This document shows positions 18,827-29,134 of a stretch of DNA of 64,000 nt, in pieces. The stretch comes from Pelosinus fermentans JBW45 (GTDB taxonomy: Bacteria > Bacillota > Negativicutes > DSM-13327). The stretch lies in NCBI RefSeq assembly GCF_000271665.2, contig NZ_CP010978.1, positions 3,316,501 through 3,380,500 on the forward strand, read 5' to 3'. Both the position numbers and the translations under genes were made by a program. The notes under the pieces are model-generated. The model saw nothing but the letters and a program-made list of their open reading frames with translations. It did no database searches and was not told the DNA's origin. Each line of letters begins with the position of its first letter. Positions within the stretch are counted from its first letter, which is position 1.

Positions 18827-20368
18827 TTATTCCCACTCAATTGTAGAAGGCGGTTTTGATGTAACATCATACACAATGCGATTTACACCTTTTACTTCAT
18901 TTACAATACGACGAGAAATCTGATCTAGTACTTCATATGGCATTCTTACCCAATCAGCTGTCATACCATCTTCACTGGACACGATACGCAATCCGACTGT
19001 ATAAGCATAGGTACGCTCATCCCCCATAACACCAACACTCTTCATGGCAGGCAAGATAGCAAAGGATTGCCATACTTTGCGATACATATCCGCTTTTTTA
19101 ATTTCCTCTTGAACAATTGCATCCGCTTCACGCAAGATTTCCAAACGTTCTTCTGTAATTTCTCCGATAATCCGAATCGCAAGACCAGGACCAGGAAAAG
19201 GTTGACGCCATACAATTTCTTCTGGCAAATTCAGTTCTCTAGCCAGTGCCCTAACCTCATCTTTAAATAAATCACGTAATGGTTCCACCAATGCAAACTT
19301 CATATCTTCCGGTAAGCCGCCTACATTATGGTGACTTTTAATGACAGCAGCCGTATCCGTGCCGCTTTCAATGACATCAGGATACAAAGTACCCTGCACC
19401 AAAAAGTCTATGTCTCCTAATTTATTGGCTTCCGTTTCAAATACGCGAATAAATTCGTCACCAATAATTTTACGTTTTGCTTCCGGCTCTGTGACTCCGG
19501 CAATACGATTCATAAAGCGCTCAGGAACATTGGCATATACCAGATTCATATTAAATCCATCACGGAAGGTTTTAACCACCTGCTCCGATTCATTCTTACG
19601 CATAAAACCGTGGTTAACATATACACAAGTTAATTGATCACCAACAGCCCGATGCACTAATACAGCAGCTACCGAGGAATCAATACCGCCACTTAAGGCA
19701 CAAAGCACACGTTTATTGCCCACTTGTTTGCGGATGGCTGCAATCGCCTGATCCACAAAAGAACCCATATTCCAATCGCCACGGCATTGACAGATATCAA
19801 ATAAGAAGTTCCGGATTATTTTCATTCCTTCTGGCGTATGTACTACTTCTGGATGGAATTGTACGCCATAGATGTTACGCAGTGCATTCGCCATTGCTGC
19901 CACTGGAGTATTAGCCGTATGTGCTGTAACCACAAAATTAGCTGGAGGCGTTTCAATATAATCACCATGGCTCATCAATACTTGTGTTTCTGATCCTAAC
20001 TCCGAAAAGATATCTGTATTTTTATCAATTAATAAACGTGTATTGCCATATTCACGCGATTCACAATGTGCAACTTTGCCACCTAAGGTGTAAGCTGTTA
20101 ATTGCATTCCATAACAAATCCCCAAAATAGGAATGTTCAAATCAAAGATTTGCGGATCACATTTCGGTGCTTTATCTCCATACACACTGGAAGGACCACC
20201 AGAAAAAACAATACCAATGGGACTCATAGATTTTATTTTTTCAATTGATGTCTTAAATGACACAATTTCACAGTACACGCCGCACTCACGAATCCGTCTG
20301 GCAATCAGCTGACTATACTGACCACCGAAGTCCATAATTAGAATTAATTGATTTTGCTTATTTTGCAT
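18827..20368 (-). CDS. guaA: GMP synthase (glutamine-hydrolysing)
   Basis: GuaA aminates XMP to GMP. The 513-residue protein has a class I glutamine amidotransferase domain (Cys85 in [18 protein letters not shown]), the ATP-pyrophosphatase P-loop [12 protein letters not shown], and the C-terminal dimerisation domain ending [13 protein letters not shown] good AGGAGGAA ribosome site precedes the ATG. It is monocistronic with its own terminator. No purine riboswitch was seen in its short 55-base upstream spacer. Confidence 0.98.
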   Translation of the reverse strand: MQNKQNQLILIMDFGGQYSQLIARRIRECGVYCEIVSFKTSIEKIKSMSPIGIVFSGGPSSVYGDKAPKCDPQIFDLNIPILGICYGMQLTAYTLGGKVAHCESREYGNTRLLIDKNTDIFSELGSETQVLMSHGDYIETPPANFVVTAHTANTPVAAMANALRNIYGVQFHPEVVHTPEGMKIIRNFLFDICQCRGDWNMGSFVDQAIAAIRKQVGNKRVLCALSGGIDSSVAAVLVHRAVGDQLTCVYVNHGFMRKNESEQVVKTFRDGFNMNLVYANVPERFMNRIAGVTEPEAKRKIIGDEFIRVFETEANKLGDIDFLVQGTLYPDVIESGTDTAAVIKSHHNVGGLPEDMKFALVEPLRDLFKDEVRALARELNLPEEIVWRQPFPGPGLAIRIIGEITEERLEILREADAIVQEEIKKADMYRKVWQSFAILPAMKSVGVMGDERTYAYTVGLRIVSSEDGMTADWVRMPYEVLDQISRRIVNEVKGVNRIVYDVTSKPPSTIEWE

Positions 20369-20423
20369 AGTAAAAAAGATTCCTCCTACATGTAGATATT
20401 AAATCAAAATATAGCATACAATG

Positions 20424-21245
20424 CTACTTATTGTAAATGCCCTTTAGCAAAGTTTCCTTCCGTAAATCGCCGCAGGCACATTTTCCTGTTACCGACAAAT
20501 TCCGAATTGTATCTAAAATGATCCTACTAATCATCGGAGCATCATCATAAAAAATATCCTTTAAATCCTGATGCGACCATTCTTTGACCAATCCTTCACC
20601 ATAATTGACTACAAAGTAAAGTCCTGCATAACATGCCCCAATTTCCCTTGCTAAATACACCTCTGGGCAGATACTCTGACCAATAATATCAGCATGCCCT
20701 TTCATCATCGCAACCTCTGCCGGACTTTCAAAGTGACGACCATCAGTATTTGCATAAATACCCCGAGTAAAAATACGACCGTCATAATGTTTGCGAGTAG
20801 CTTTCACTAACGTGCTGCGCACTTCAGCACACAATGCTTCTCTCATAATGAGTAGATATTTACCATCCAGCTCCACATCTTTACGTACGGATAGATCAAG
20901 ATAATCATCTGGTATTACAAAATCACGAGGATCTAATAGGTGATTTGCAGTACCTACACCACCTTCGCTGATGATACGCTTTACACCCACCTTACGAAAG
21001 ACCCAAAAGATTTGCCTTGAAGCATCCGCCCGACTCACCCCGCTGCGCCAACCGTGCATTTTGCACGTAAGCACTTGGCAATCATCCACGCTAAACAAGG
21101 AAAAGATAGGGCTAAGTCCATAGGGTGTAGCAAACTGTACATGATCATCAATCATTACTACACCCGGATCACTGCTTCCTAAAGGAAAATTACTCGATAA
21201 GGTTCCTGAGCCGCCAATTACCGCATAGTCTGCCTGTATATCCAC
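20424..21245 (-). CDS. MTAP/PNP-family nucleoside phosphorylase in the futalosine operon
   Basis: A member of purine nucleoside phosphorylase family 2 (MTA phosphorylase-like): ADYAVIGGSGTLSS at the N-terminus, RIISEGGVGTANH, and NTDGRHFESPAEVAMMKGHADIIGQSICPEVYLARE in the C-terminal half. The GTG at 21245 follows AAGGA by eight bases; an ATG nine bases upstream lacks room for a ribosome site. It ends the mqnE-mqnA-mqnC run, 79 bases after mqnC. Ordinary MTAP would cleave methylthioadenosine, but the location suggests phosphorolysis of (amino)futalosine. That role is inference; recycling of MTA or 5'-deoxyadenosine from the radical-SAM enzymes is the alternative. Confidence 0.8.
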   Translation of the reverse strand: MDIQADYAVIGGSGTLSSNFPLGSSDPGVVMIDDHVQFATPYGLSPIFSLFSVDDCQVLTCKMHGWRSGVSRADASRQIFWVFRKVGVKRIISEGGVGTANHLLDPRDFVIPDDYLDLSVRKDVELDGKYLLIMREALCAEVRSTLVKATRKHYDGRIFTRGIYANTDGRHFESPAEVAMMKGHADIIGQSICPEVYLAREIGACYAGLYFVVNYGEGLVKEWSHQDLKDIFYDDAPMISRIILDTIRNLSVTGKCACGDLRKETLLKGIYNK

Positions 21246-21324
21246 ACTAACCATCCTTACTATGTATTGACCTTTTAAAAAATTATCAATACATATCAAT
21301 TTTTATTATTACGTTAAAATACTC

Positions 21325-22359
21325 TTACTCAAAGGTTCGTATTATATTATACTGTGTATCACGCTGCGCTGGTTGTTTGCCAGTTTCGCCAATGAGAGCT
21401 ACCATCTTTTCAATTGACATTTGAAAAGATGTTCCGGCAGCCTTGACCACATTTTCTTCCAGCATAATACTGCCCAAATCATTAGCACCAAAAGCTAATG
21501 TCAATTGCCCAATATTCTGCCCTTGGGTTACCCAGGAACCTTGAATGTGTTTGATATTGTGGAAATACAATCTAGCTACAGACAGTGTCTTTAAATAGTC
21601 CCAAGTAGATACTTTTTCCCCACCCAGCTCTGTATTGCCAGGTTGATAGGACCAAATAATAAAAGCGCGAAAGCCTCCTGTTTTCTCCTGCAGATTCCTT
21701 ATCTTTTCCATGTGTTCCATACGCTGGGCATAGGATTCTCCCATACCAATCACCATCGTCGCTGTTGTTTCAAGCCCTACCTTGTGGGCAGCTTCCATAA
21801 CCGCCAACCAATCTCCAGCGCTAATTTTTTTAGGACTGACTCTTTGCCGCACCTCATCCACCAAGATCTCAGCACCGCCGCCTGGCAACGAGTCTAAACC
21901 CGCCGCTTTTAGCGCTTCTAATATTTCAATTACCGATCGCCCTTCTTTTTTTGCAATATGAACAATTTCTGCAGGGGAAAAAGAGTGAATGGCAATATTA
22001 AAATTCTTTTTGATATAGGTAAGTAATTCAACATAATAATCCAAGCCCAAGGCTGGATTTAGACCACCTTGGAGCATGACCTGCGTACCACCTGCTTCAA
22101 TGGTTTCTTTCAACTTATCAAAGATAGTAGCTTGAGATAGGGTATAGCCATCGGGATGTCCTTGCCTGCGATAAAAAGCGCAAAATCGGCATTCACTTGT
22201 ACAGATATTTGTATAGTTGATGTTACGATCAATAATAAAGGTAACTACATTTCCCGGATGCATCCTCTGCCGCATTTCATTTGCTGCCTGTCCCAGTTCT
22301 AAAATATCTCCAGTAGATAACATCTCTACAGCTTGATTCGTTGCTAGTATCCTACTCAT
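21325..22359 (-). CDS. mqnC: Cyclic dehypoxanthinylfutalosine synthase
   Basis: MqnC is a radical-SAM enzyme that cyclises dehypoxanthinylfutalosine in the futalosine route to menaquinone. The 344-residue protein has CTSECRFC with Cys53, 57 and 60 (CX3CX2C), the family stretch AGLDSLPGGGAEIL and FGANDLGSIMLEENVV. Its start overlaps the mqnA stop (ATGA). It shares the PGGGAEIL segment with MqnE but differs in sequence and order, which supports the C/E assignment. Confidence 0.94.
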   Translation of the reverse strand: MSRILATNQAVEMLSTGDILELGQAANEMRQRMHPGNVVTFIIDRNINYTNICTSECRFCAFYRRQGHPDGYTLSQATIFDKLKETIEAGGTQVMLQGGLNPALGLDYYVELLTYIKKNFNIAIHSFSPAEIVHIAKKEGRSVIEILEALKAAGLDSLPGGGAEILVDEVRQRVSPKKISAGDWLAVMEAAHKVGLETTATMVIGMGESYAQRMEHMEKIRNLQEKTGGFRAFIIWSYQPGNTELGGEKVSTWDYLKTLSVARLYFHNIKHIQGSWVTQGQNIGQLTLAFGANDLGSIMLEENVVKAAGTSFQMSIEKMVALIGETGKQPAQRDTQYNIIRTFE

Positions 22360-23195
22360 TTTACCACCTTTGCAAACTCAATCTCTGTTATGTTAGGACT
22401 TAACCCTAAATCATGAGCCATTCTATAATATGTCAATAAAGCCTGTTCATGAGCAGGGCTAAATTGATAGTTGAGCAAGCCAATATAATGAACAATTTGT
22501 GCCGCTGTTAAAGAGAACGTATCTTGCAAGGTATGAGCAGCATCCGCTATATGAGTTAGACCATATTGAAATCCTCCAGTCACTTTCTCATATACCATTT
22601 GTACATAGTCCTTATTTAGATCAGCAAACTTACGATTGACTACCCATACCGCATATACCATAGGAAGTCCGGTGAGGTTTTTCCACTCCCCTCCCAGATC
22701 ATAATAATAGTAGCCATTCAATTGATGATGATAAGCCATAAGAGCATCATCACCAATAAATAATACTGCCTCTGCATCATCTAATACCCCTTCGTCAAGA
22801 GACAAGGGGCTGACAAAATATTCCGGGGAAGCTTGATATGCATGATGCATAATGATTTTTAACAATCCATGAGAAGTCGCTGATTTGGATGTCAGTGCAA
22901 TACGAGCCTGCTTTAACTGCTCAATGGGATGTTTTGATACTAAGATAATACTTTCTAATGCTTTCTCTGCACTGATGGACACATTGGGAAGCACCACTAA
23001 TTTCTCACTGTTTTGTGCATATATAATAGAAGATACAGGACTAATATTTAATTGTTCCGTAACTATTAGTTGATTAAGCTGGGCCGGAGTTGCTGAATAG
23101 ATCGAAAGTTTTTCTCCAAAGCCGCCGTGAGATAACCCATAGTGCAGTGGCAAACAGTTAATAAATTTGATATTTCCTAAGCTTTGATTATCCAT
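22356..23195 (-). CDS. mqnA: Chorismate dehydratase
   Basis: MqnA removes water from chorismate to give 3-enolpyruvylbenzoate, the entry to the futalosine pathway. The 279-residue protein has a periplasmic-binding-protein fold without signal peptide: LGNIKFINCLPLHYGL at the start, ISPVSSIIYAQN and TSKSATSHGLLK. These fit MqnA rather than MqnD. It overlaps mqnE upstream by eight bases and mqnC downstream (ATGA). Confidence 0.93.
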   Translation of the reverse strand: MDNQSLGNIKFINCLPLHYGLSHGGFGEKLSIYSATPAQLNQLIVTEQLNISPVSSIIYAQNSEKLVVLPNVSISAEKALESIILVSKHPIEQLKQARIALTSKSATSHGLLKIIMHHAYQASPEYFVSPLSLDEGVLDDAEAVLFIGDDALMAYHHQLNGYYYYDLGGEWKNLTGLPMVYAVWVVNRKFADLNKDYVQMVYEKVTGGFQYGLTHIADAAHTLQDTFSLTAAQIVHYIGLLNYQFSPAHEQALLTYYRMAHDLGLSPNITEIEFAKVVK

Positions 23196-24291
23196 ATGAT
23201 TTCACTCCACTTGAGATTTTCAGTGGGCGGTAAAAAGTATCTCTTTCTACTGCAAGGTAACCTGTCTCTTCAACAAAACTGATAATCTCTTTTTTCGTAA
23301 TTCCTTTTTTTGTAGTAGCGCCAGCCGCATGAATGATCTTTTCTTCCACAACCGTTCCATCTAGGTCATCTGCACCAAAAGTTAACGCCAGCTGGGCAAT
23401 CGGCAGTGTCAGCATCATCCAGAATGCCTTTATATGATCAAAATTATCTAACACCAATCGTGCTAAAGAAATCATCTTCAAATCTTCCCATGAACTTACT
23501 CGCTGTAAGTTAGTGAATCCAGTATTGGCAGGATGAAAAGGAAATGCAATGAAGGCTTGAAATCTGCCTGTTCGATCCTGAATATCCCGCAATGTAATTA
23601 AATGCTGTATCCGCTGTTCGATTGTTTCGACATGACCATAGAGCATCGTAGCATTGGTAGGCAATCCTAGAGAATGAGCCGTTGTAATTACATCAATCCA
23701 TTCAGCCGTCGTAGCTTTATTGGGACAGATAATCTTACGCACGCTATCATCTAGAATTTCCGCGCCGCCACCTGGCAGGGAATCTAAGCCTGCTGCTTTT
23801 AGTTGTTCTAATACTGCCGATATACCCAGTTGCGAGATGTTAGCAAAATGAACAATTTCCACAGGGGTAAAGGCTTTTAAATGCACTTTCGGTGCTGCCC
23901 TTTTCACTGCCGCAACAATATCCAAATAATAAGAAAATGGTTTATCGGGATGTAATGCACTTACCATGTGTATTTCACTAAGATCAGGTGTTTCTCTCAT
24001 TGTCCGGCTTACAATTTCAATTACTTCCGATTTTTGCATTACATAGGCTTTCTGATCCTCTGCTTTACAGCCAAAAGCACATAACGGACAACCTGATACA
24101 CATATATTGGTTAAGTTAATATGCCGATTCACATTATAATACACATGTTGACCGGACTTACGCTCTTTAACGATGCGCGCTAAGCCAGCCATCTTTAGGA
24201 TATCATTGTGCTGATATAGTGCCAATGCCTCTGTAAAATTCAAGCGCTCACCGTTATCTATTTTTCTCGAGGCGATCTCGATGATATTCAT
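23188..24291 (-). CDS. mqnE: Aminofutalosine synthase
   Basis: MqnE is a radical-SAM enzyme that joins 3-enolpyruvylbenzoate to the adenosyl moiety to form aminodeoxyfutalosine. The 367-residue protein has CVSGCPLC with Cys64, 68 and 71, then HMVSALHPDKPFSYY and AGLDSLPGGGAEIL. It is the first gene of the mqnE-mqnA-mqnC-phosphorylase operon. No mqnB, mqnD or aminofutalosine deaminase lies in the window. Confidence 0.94.
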   Translation of the reverse strand: MNIIEIASRKIDNGERLNFTEALALYQHNDILKMAGLARIVKERKSGQHVYYNVNRHINLTNICVSGCPLCAFGCKAEDQKAYVMQKSEVIEIVSRTMRETPDLSEIHMVSALHPDKPFSYYLDIVAAVKRAAPKVHLKAFTPVEIVHFANISQLGISAVLEQLKAAGLDSLPGGGAEILDDSVRKIICPNKATTAEWIDVITTAHSLGLPTNATMLYGHVETIEQRIQHLITLRDIQDRTGRFQAFIAFPFHPANTGFTNLQRVSSWEDLKMISLARLVLDNFDHIKAFWMMLTLPIAQLALTFGADDLDGTVVEEKIIHAAGATTKKGITKKEIISFVEETGYLAVERDTFYRPLKISSGVKSYG

Positions 24292-24379
24292 TTTTTCCTG
24301 TCACCTCATTTATCGCATAAAGAAGACGTAACCATACAATCCACTTCATTGGTTTATGAAACTTATATATCTTCGCGAT

Positions 24380-24410
24380 ATTATAACCTTTTCCCTGCCC
24401 CAGAATGCAA
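24380..24410 (-). promoter_or_regulatory. Possible promoter of the mqn operon
   Basis: TATAAT lies 19 bases downstream of TTGCAT on the minus strand. The spacing is longer than usual, so this is tentative. It overlaps the T-run of the deacetylase terminator. Confidence 0.35.
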
Positions 24411-24438
24411 AAAAAATAAGATTGCTCATAAGCAATCT
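24410..24438 (-). terminator. Terminator of the polysaccharide deacetylase gene
   Basis: AGATTGCT and AGCAATCT pair around a four-base loop, followed on the minus strand by a long T-run directly after the stop codon. Confidence 0.85.
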
Positions 24439-24439
24439 A

Positions 24440-25180
24440 TCAATGACGTAGTATTCCATTTTCGGCATGCTCATTTAATAGCTGACCCACAGTAACAATT
24501 TCATAACCTTCTGCTTTTATTTTGTCTAATAAGATAGGTAGAGCATCTGCAGTCTGTACCGGAGTGTCAGATGCATGCATAAGAATAATTCCTCCGGGTT
24601 TTAAACGTTTCATTACCCTTTCTATAATAACATCTCTACCAGGGTTTTTCCAATCCAACGAGTCTATATTCCAAATAATGGTTTTGTAGCCCAGATCATC
24701 TGTAGCCTTTAGTGACTGCTGATTATAATGACCGTTTGGAGGTCGAATCAGGGTAGCATCCACCCCTGTCACTTCTTTAATTAATTTATGTGACTTTTCA
24801 ATATCCTCTGTTACCCATTCTCTCGTCCGATCCCCATAATTCTCATGACGATACCCATGGCTGGCAATCTCATGCCCATCCGTTACCATACGCTTTGCCA
24901 CATCTGGATATTTTTGAGCCCATGGCCCCATGATGAAGAAGGTCGCCTTCTGATTATGCTGCTTTAAGGTATCCAATATGGACGGTGTAAATTTATTACC
25001 CCAAGAATGATCAAAGGTTAACGCTACAACCTTTCGTTCTGTTCGCGTACCAGCAATTGCTATTGGTCCACCAGAAATCAATTCTGCCACTTGTACATAA
25101 ACAGCACCAATGGCAAAGAGCCCCACCATGCCATAAAATAAATGCCGATGATGAAATAATCGCCGCAAATTGAGAACCAT
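24440..25180 (-). CDS. Polysaccharide deacetylase, PdaB-like
   Basis: A 246-residue protein with one N-terminal membrane anchor (about 13-35) and a NodB-homology domain. Motifs: ALTFDHSWGNKF (Asp57, His58 in place of the usual TFDDG), zinc histidines in IASHGYRHENYG, RPPNGHYN and ILMHASDTP. The TFDxSWG form is typical of the PdaB family of sporulation-associated deacetylases, which act on cell-wall glycans. It is monocistronic, with a GGGGGAAAA ribosome site and its own terminator. Sporulation function is inferred from family and from the other spore genes in the window. Confidence 0.88.
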   Translation of the reverse strand: MVLNLRRLFHHRHLFYGMVGLFAIGAVYVQVAELISGGPIAIAGTRTERKVVALTFDHSWGNKFTPSILDTLKQHNQKATFFIMGPWAQKYPDVAKRMVTDGHEIASHGYRHENYGDRTREWVTEDIEKSHKLIKEVTGVDATLIRPPNGHYNQQSLKATDDLGYKTIIWNIDSLDWKNPGRDVIIERVMKRLKPGGIILMHASDTPVQTADALPILLDKIKAEGYEIVTVGQLLNEHAENGILRH

Positions 25181-25258
25181 AATTTTCCCCCTCCCACCCC
25201 ATACAATAGTATGTATGCATACAAACTGAAAATTATGAAGAGAAAAATGAAAAATGCC

Positions 25259-25280
25259 AGCTCATTCCAGAGCTTTTTTA
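25259..25280 (+). terminator. Short terminator-like hairpin
   Basis: AGCTC and GAGCT pair around a six-base loop and are followed by TTTTTTATT on the plus strand. It lies in the divergent spacer upstream of the deacetylase; its partner gene is not obvious. Nothing else is recognised in 25181-25461. Confidence 0.35.
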
Positions 25281-25461
25281 TTCTCATAAAAACTAGTTCA
25301 ATAAGTTCTTCCGATGAACAGCTGAAAGCTCTAGCGCAAACTGGAATTCAAACAACTGAAACGTAATGCGTAAACCTCATACAAATTGCAATTTTCTCTG
25401 CATAATTGTATTTATCGTAGGCAAAAATATTTTTGTAAGAATATCAAAAGGAGCGGTTCTA

Positions 25462-25584
25462 ATGAGACACCTAATCCATTGTCACTGCGCAAAATCCGCT
25501 ATATTTATCTTATTGGCAATGTTGTTAATGGCATATTTAGTAAATAGTTTCTATGGATCATCCACTTACCTCACTCTCTATTAA
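25462..25584 (+). CDS. Small hypothetical membrane peptide (40 residues)
   Basis: An AAAAGGAG ribosome site eight bases upstream of the ATG supports translation of MRHLIHCHCAKSAIFILLAM plus a 20-residue tail. The frame stays open further upstream but without a ribosome site. Residues 12-31 form one hydrophobic segment, so a single-span membrane peptide is expected; the N-terminus is rich in His and Cys. No family is recognised. A terminator lies about 75 bases downstream, followed by the Cys-rich repeat gene. Confidence 0.55.
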   Translation: MRHLIHCHCAKSAIFILLAMLLMAYLVNSFYGSSTYLTLY

Positions 25585-25658
25585 TAATGGTATAAATAAC
25601 TTAAATTGTGGGCATTATATTTCTGGAAGTGCACATTCCACCAACTAGAGTGACTGTT

Positions 25659-25690
25659 AAAAAACAGAGCTCTGGTTTTTTTATTTTTCC
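25659..25690 (+). terminator. Terminator after the small membrane peptide
   Basis: A-run, ACAGAGCTCTGGT hairpin, then a long T-run on the plus strand. Confidence 0.65.
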
Positions 25691-25801
25691 CCCTCATGCT
25701 CTAATAACAATTGATTAACCGCTTAATCACCTTTATTTACCGTAGATCATATTATGTATAGAAGATATTTCGATAGGTAAATTAGGAGGTGATACTACAA
25801 A

Positions 25802-26095
25802 ATGGATCATAATTGGGAAGACCCCGAAATTGAAGATTGGGAAGACGATTACAGGGAAGAAGATGATCGACAATTTGTTGGAGTTGGTGTTGGCTTTGTC
25901 TGCTCTCCTCGTCGCTTCTGCTTCCCTAGGCAGTTTTGTTTCCCTAGGCAGTTTTGTTTCCCTAGGCAGTTTTGCTTCCCTAGACAGTTTTGTTTCCCTA
26001 GGCAGTTTTGCTTCCCTAGACAGTTTTGCTTCCCTAGACAGTTTTGTTCCCCTAGACAATGCTCTCCTACTTTCCCCTGTTTTCCACGCCGTTAA
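25802..26095 (+). CDS. Cys-rich FPRQFC tandem-repeat protein, possible spore-coat type
   Basis: A perfect AGGAGGTGAT ribosome site eight bases before the ATG marks this 97-residue product as real. Residues 1-25 are strongly acidic and tryptophan-bearing (MDHNWEDPEIEDWEDDY). After VGVGVGFVCSPRR come seven copies of the hexapeptide FCFPRQ and one FCSPRQ (about 39-86), then CSPTFPCFPRR. The repeat is basic and Cys-rich, so the protein is strongly bipolar in charge. No family is recognised; composition recalls Cys-rich coat or matrix proteins that cross-link by disulfides. A terminator follows. Frames +2 and -1 are also open through the repeat but lack ribosome sites. Confidence 0.75.
   Translation: MDHNWEDPEIEDWEDDYREEDDRQFVGVGVGFVCSPRRFCFPRQFCFPRQFCFPRQFCFPRQFCFPRQFCFPRQFCFPRQFCSPRQCSPTFPCFPRR
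25916..26059 (+). repeat. 18-bp tandem repeat, eight units
   Basis: Eight consecutive 18-base units with consensus TTTTGYTTCCCTAGRCAG, two variants differing by two synonymous changes, encode the FCFPRQ repeat. Alternation of variants suggests unequal exchange between units. Confidence 0.9.
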
Positions 26096-26116
26096 CTTCC
26101 ATTGTTGCAAGGTTTC

Positions 26117-26145
26117 AGAGAAAAAGCTATCGGGCTTTTTCTTTT
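26117..26145 (+). terminator. Terminator after the Cys-rich repeat gene
   Basis: AGAAAAAGC and GGCTTTTTCT pair around a short loop, followed by TTTTTG on the plus strand. Confidence 0.75.
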
Positions 26146-26239
26146 TGTCTATCTAGCTGCCTTGCAAACAATATCCTTCGTATCACCATCAATGTGAAGA
26201 GCAGGTATACAGCAGCATAAGGAAACAACGCTCTCTACC

Positions 26240-26277
26240 CTTGCTAAAATGTGTGACATTCCACATGAGTTAGCAAG
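26240..26277. other. Hairpin upstream of the integrase remnant
   Basis: CTTGCTAA and TTAGCAAG arms with an inner ATGTG/CACAT stem. No T-run follows. It might be a relic of an attachment or regulatory site of the lost element. Confidence 0.3.
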
Positions 26278-26293
26278 ATTGAAGGATATAAAA

Positions 26294-26838
26294 AAGAAAA
26301 GGAGGATTCAAAACAAAAAAAGAAGCTCAGCTAGCAGCAGCTGAGTTTCAAAAAGAATTATCTGACGATACATATGTTGACGAAAGCAATATCGTATTTG
26401 AGGACTTCGCTCAAGAGTGGCTTGACCTCTATCAAGAAAGCGTCAAAATAGTAGAAGATATTGAGCAAAAAAATGTAGTGCCTAAGTATCTGGAAAAAGA
26501 AGAGCTTGCCCTATTTCTTAAGACTGCTCGTGAGAAAGGCATAGAGGACGATTACGAGTTTTTTTTAACACTTGCTTATACTGGTCTTAGGGCAGGTGAA
26601 TTATGCGCCTTAAAGAAGACAGACCAAGATACTAAGCTAAATGCAATTATTGCTACAAAGACCTATTACAATCTGAGGAATTCCATTACAACGTATGAAT
26701 TACACCAAAAACAGAGGCATCGATACAATTATTGAAGTTGATCCTATTGTTATAAAGGCTCTAGAAAAGGTAATAATCACAAGGGACATGAAAAAAGAGG
26801 TCGCACAAAAGTTTACTCAACTCTCGCGAGACCTCTAA
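26294..26838 (+). pseudogene. Tyrosine-recombinase (phage/Tn916-type integrase) remnant
   Basis: In one frame the sequence reads RKGGFKTKKEAQLAAAEFQK, then VFEDFAQEWLDLY, the N-terminal arm and SAM-like domain of conjugative-element and phage integrases. It jumps to KYLEKEELALFLKTA and FFLTLAYTGLRAGELCALKK, the start of the catalytic domain with the first conserved Arg. A large internal part is missing between them, a stop lies just upstream of the fragment, and a frameshift occurs near 26700-26715, after which another frame gives IIEVDPIVIKALEK. The His-x-x-Arg and Tyr box are absent. The downstream ATGTTACCAAAATGTTACC resembles sequence often found after such integrases. Confidence 0.8.
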
Positions 26839-26889
26839 AAAATTCTTTTTTATGTTACCAAAATGTTACCATTTAGGGGTAGGTAGCGT

Positions 26890-26915
26890 TCAAACCCGTT
26901 CCTGCAAAGGGGTTT
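26890..26915 (-). terminator. Possible terminator of groEL
   Basis: TCAAACCC and GGGTTTGA pair across an 11-base loop about 14 bases after the groEL stop. There is no T-run on the minus strand, so the assignment is weak. Confidence 0.35.
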
Positions 26916-26925
26916 GAGGCTGATA

Positions 26926-28599
<1,674 letters not shown>

Positions 28600-28602
28600 T
28601 TA

Positions 28603-28955
<353 letters not shown>

Positions 28956-29105
28956 TCACATAATTTATGATATAAAATTCAGCAAGAAAAAGCAAGTGTT
29001 TAATAGGAAAAATCCATATTTTTTTCAAAAAATCTTTAGACTCACTTCTCATTGCGTATATTACACGCAAAAAATAAATGGTCCTTTTTGCTGCTTATAA
29101 GTAGA

Positions 29106-29127
29106 AAAGTGCCTAATTAGGCACTTT
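29106..29127 (-). terminator. Terminator of the ANTAR regulator gene
   Basis: AAAGTGCC and GGCACTTT pair around TAATTA seven bases after the stop, followed by T-rich sequence on the minus strand. Confidence 0.8.
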
Positions 29128-29134
29128 AGGCAGG

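Noticed and set aside
25900-26070. CRISPR array
   Set aside because: The regular repeats are contiguous 18-base units without spacers and encode a peptide repeat; no cas genes are present.
25733-26156. Other open frames through the FCFPRQ repeat (plus frame 25830-26156, minus frame 25733-26110)
   Set aside because: An 18-base repeat without stops keeps several frames open. Only the frame starting at 25802 has a ribosome site and a natural end before the terminator.
26880-26915. tRNA-like T-arm sequence (GTTCAAACCC) near the integrase remnant
   Set aside because: No acceptor, D or anticodon arm could be built around it; it is better read as a simple hairpin.
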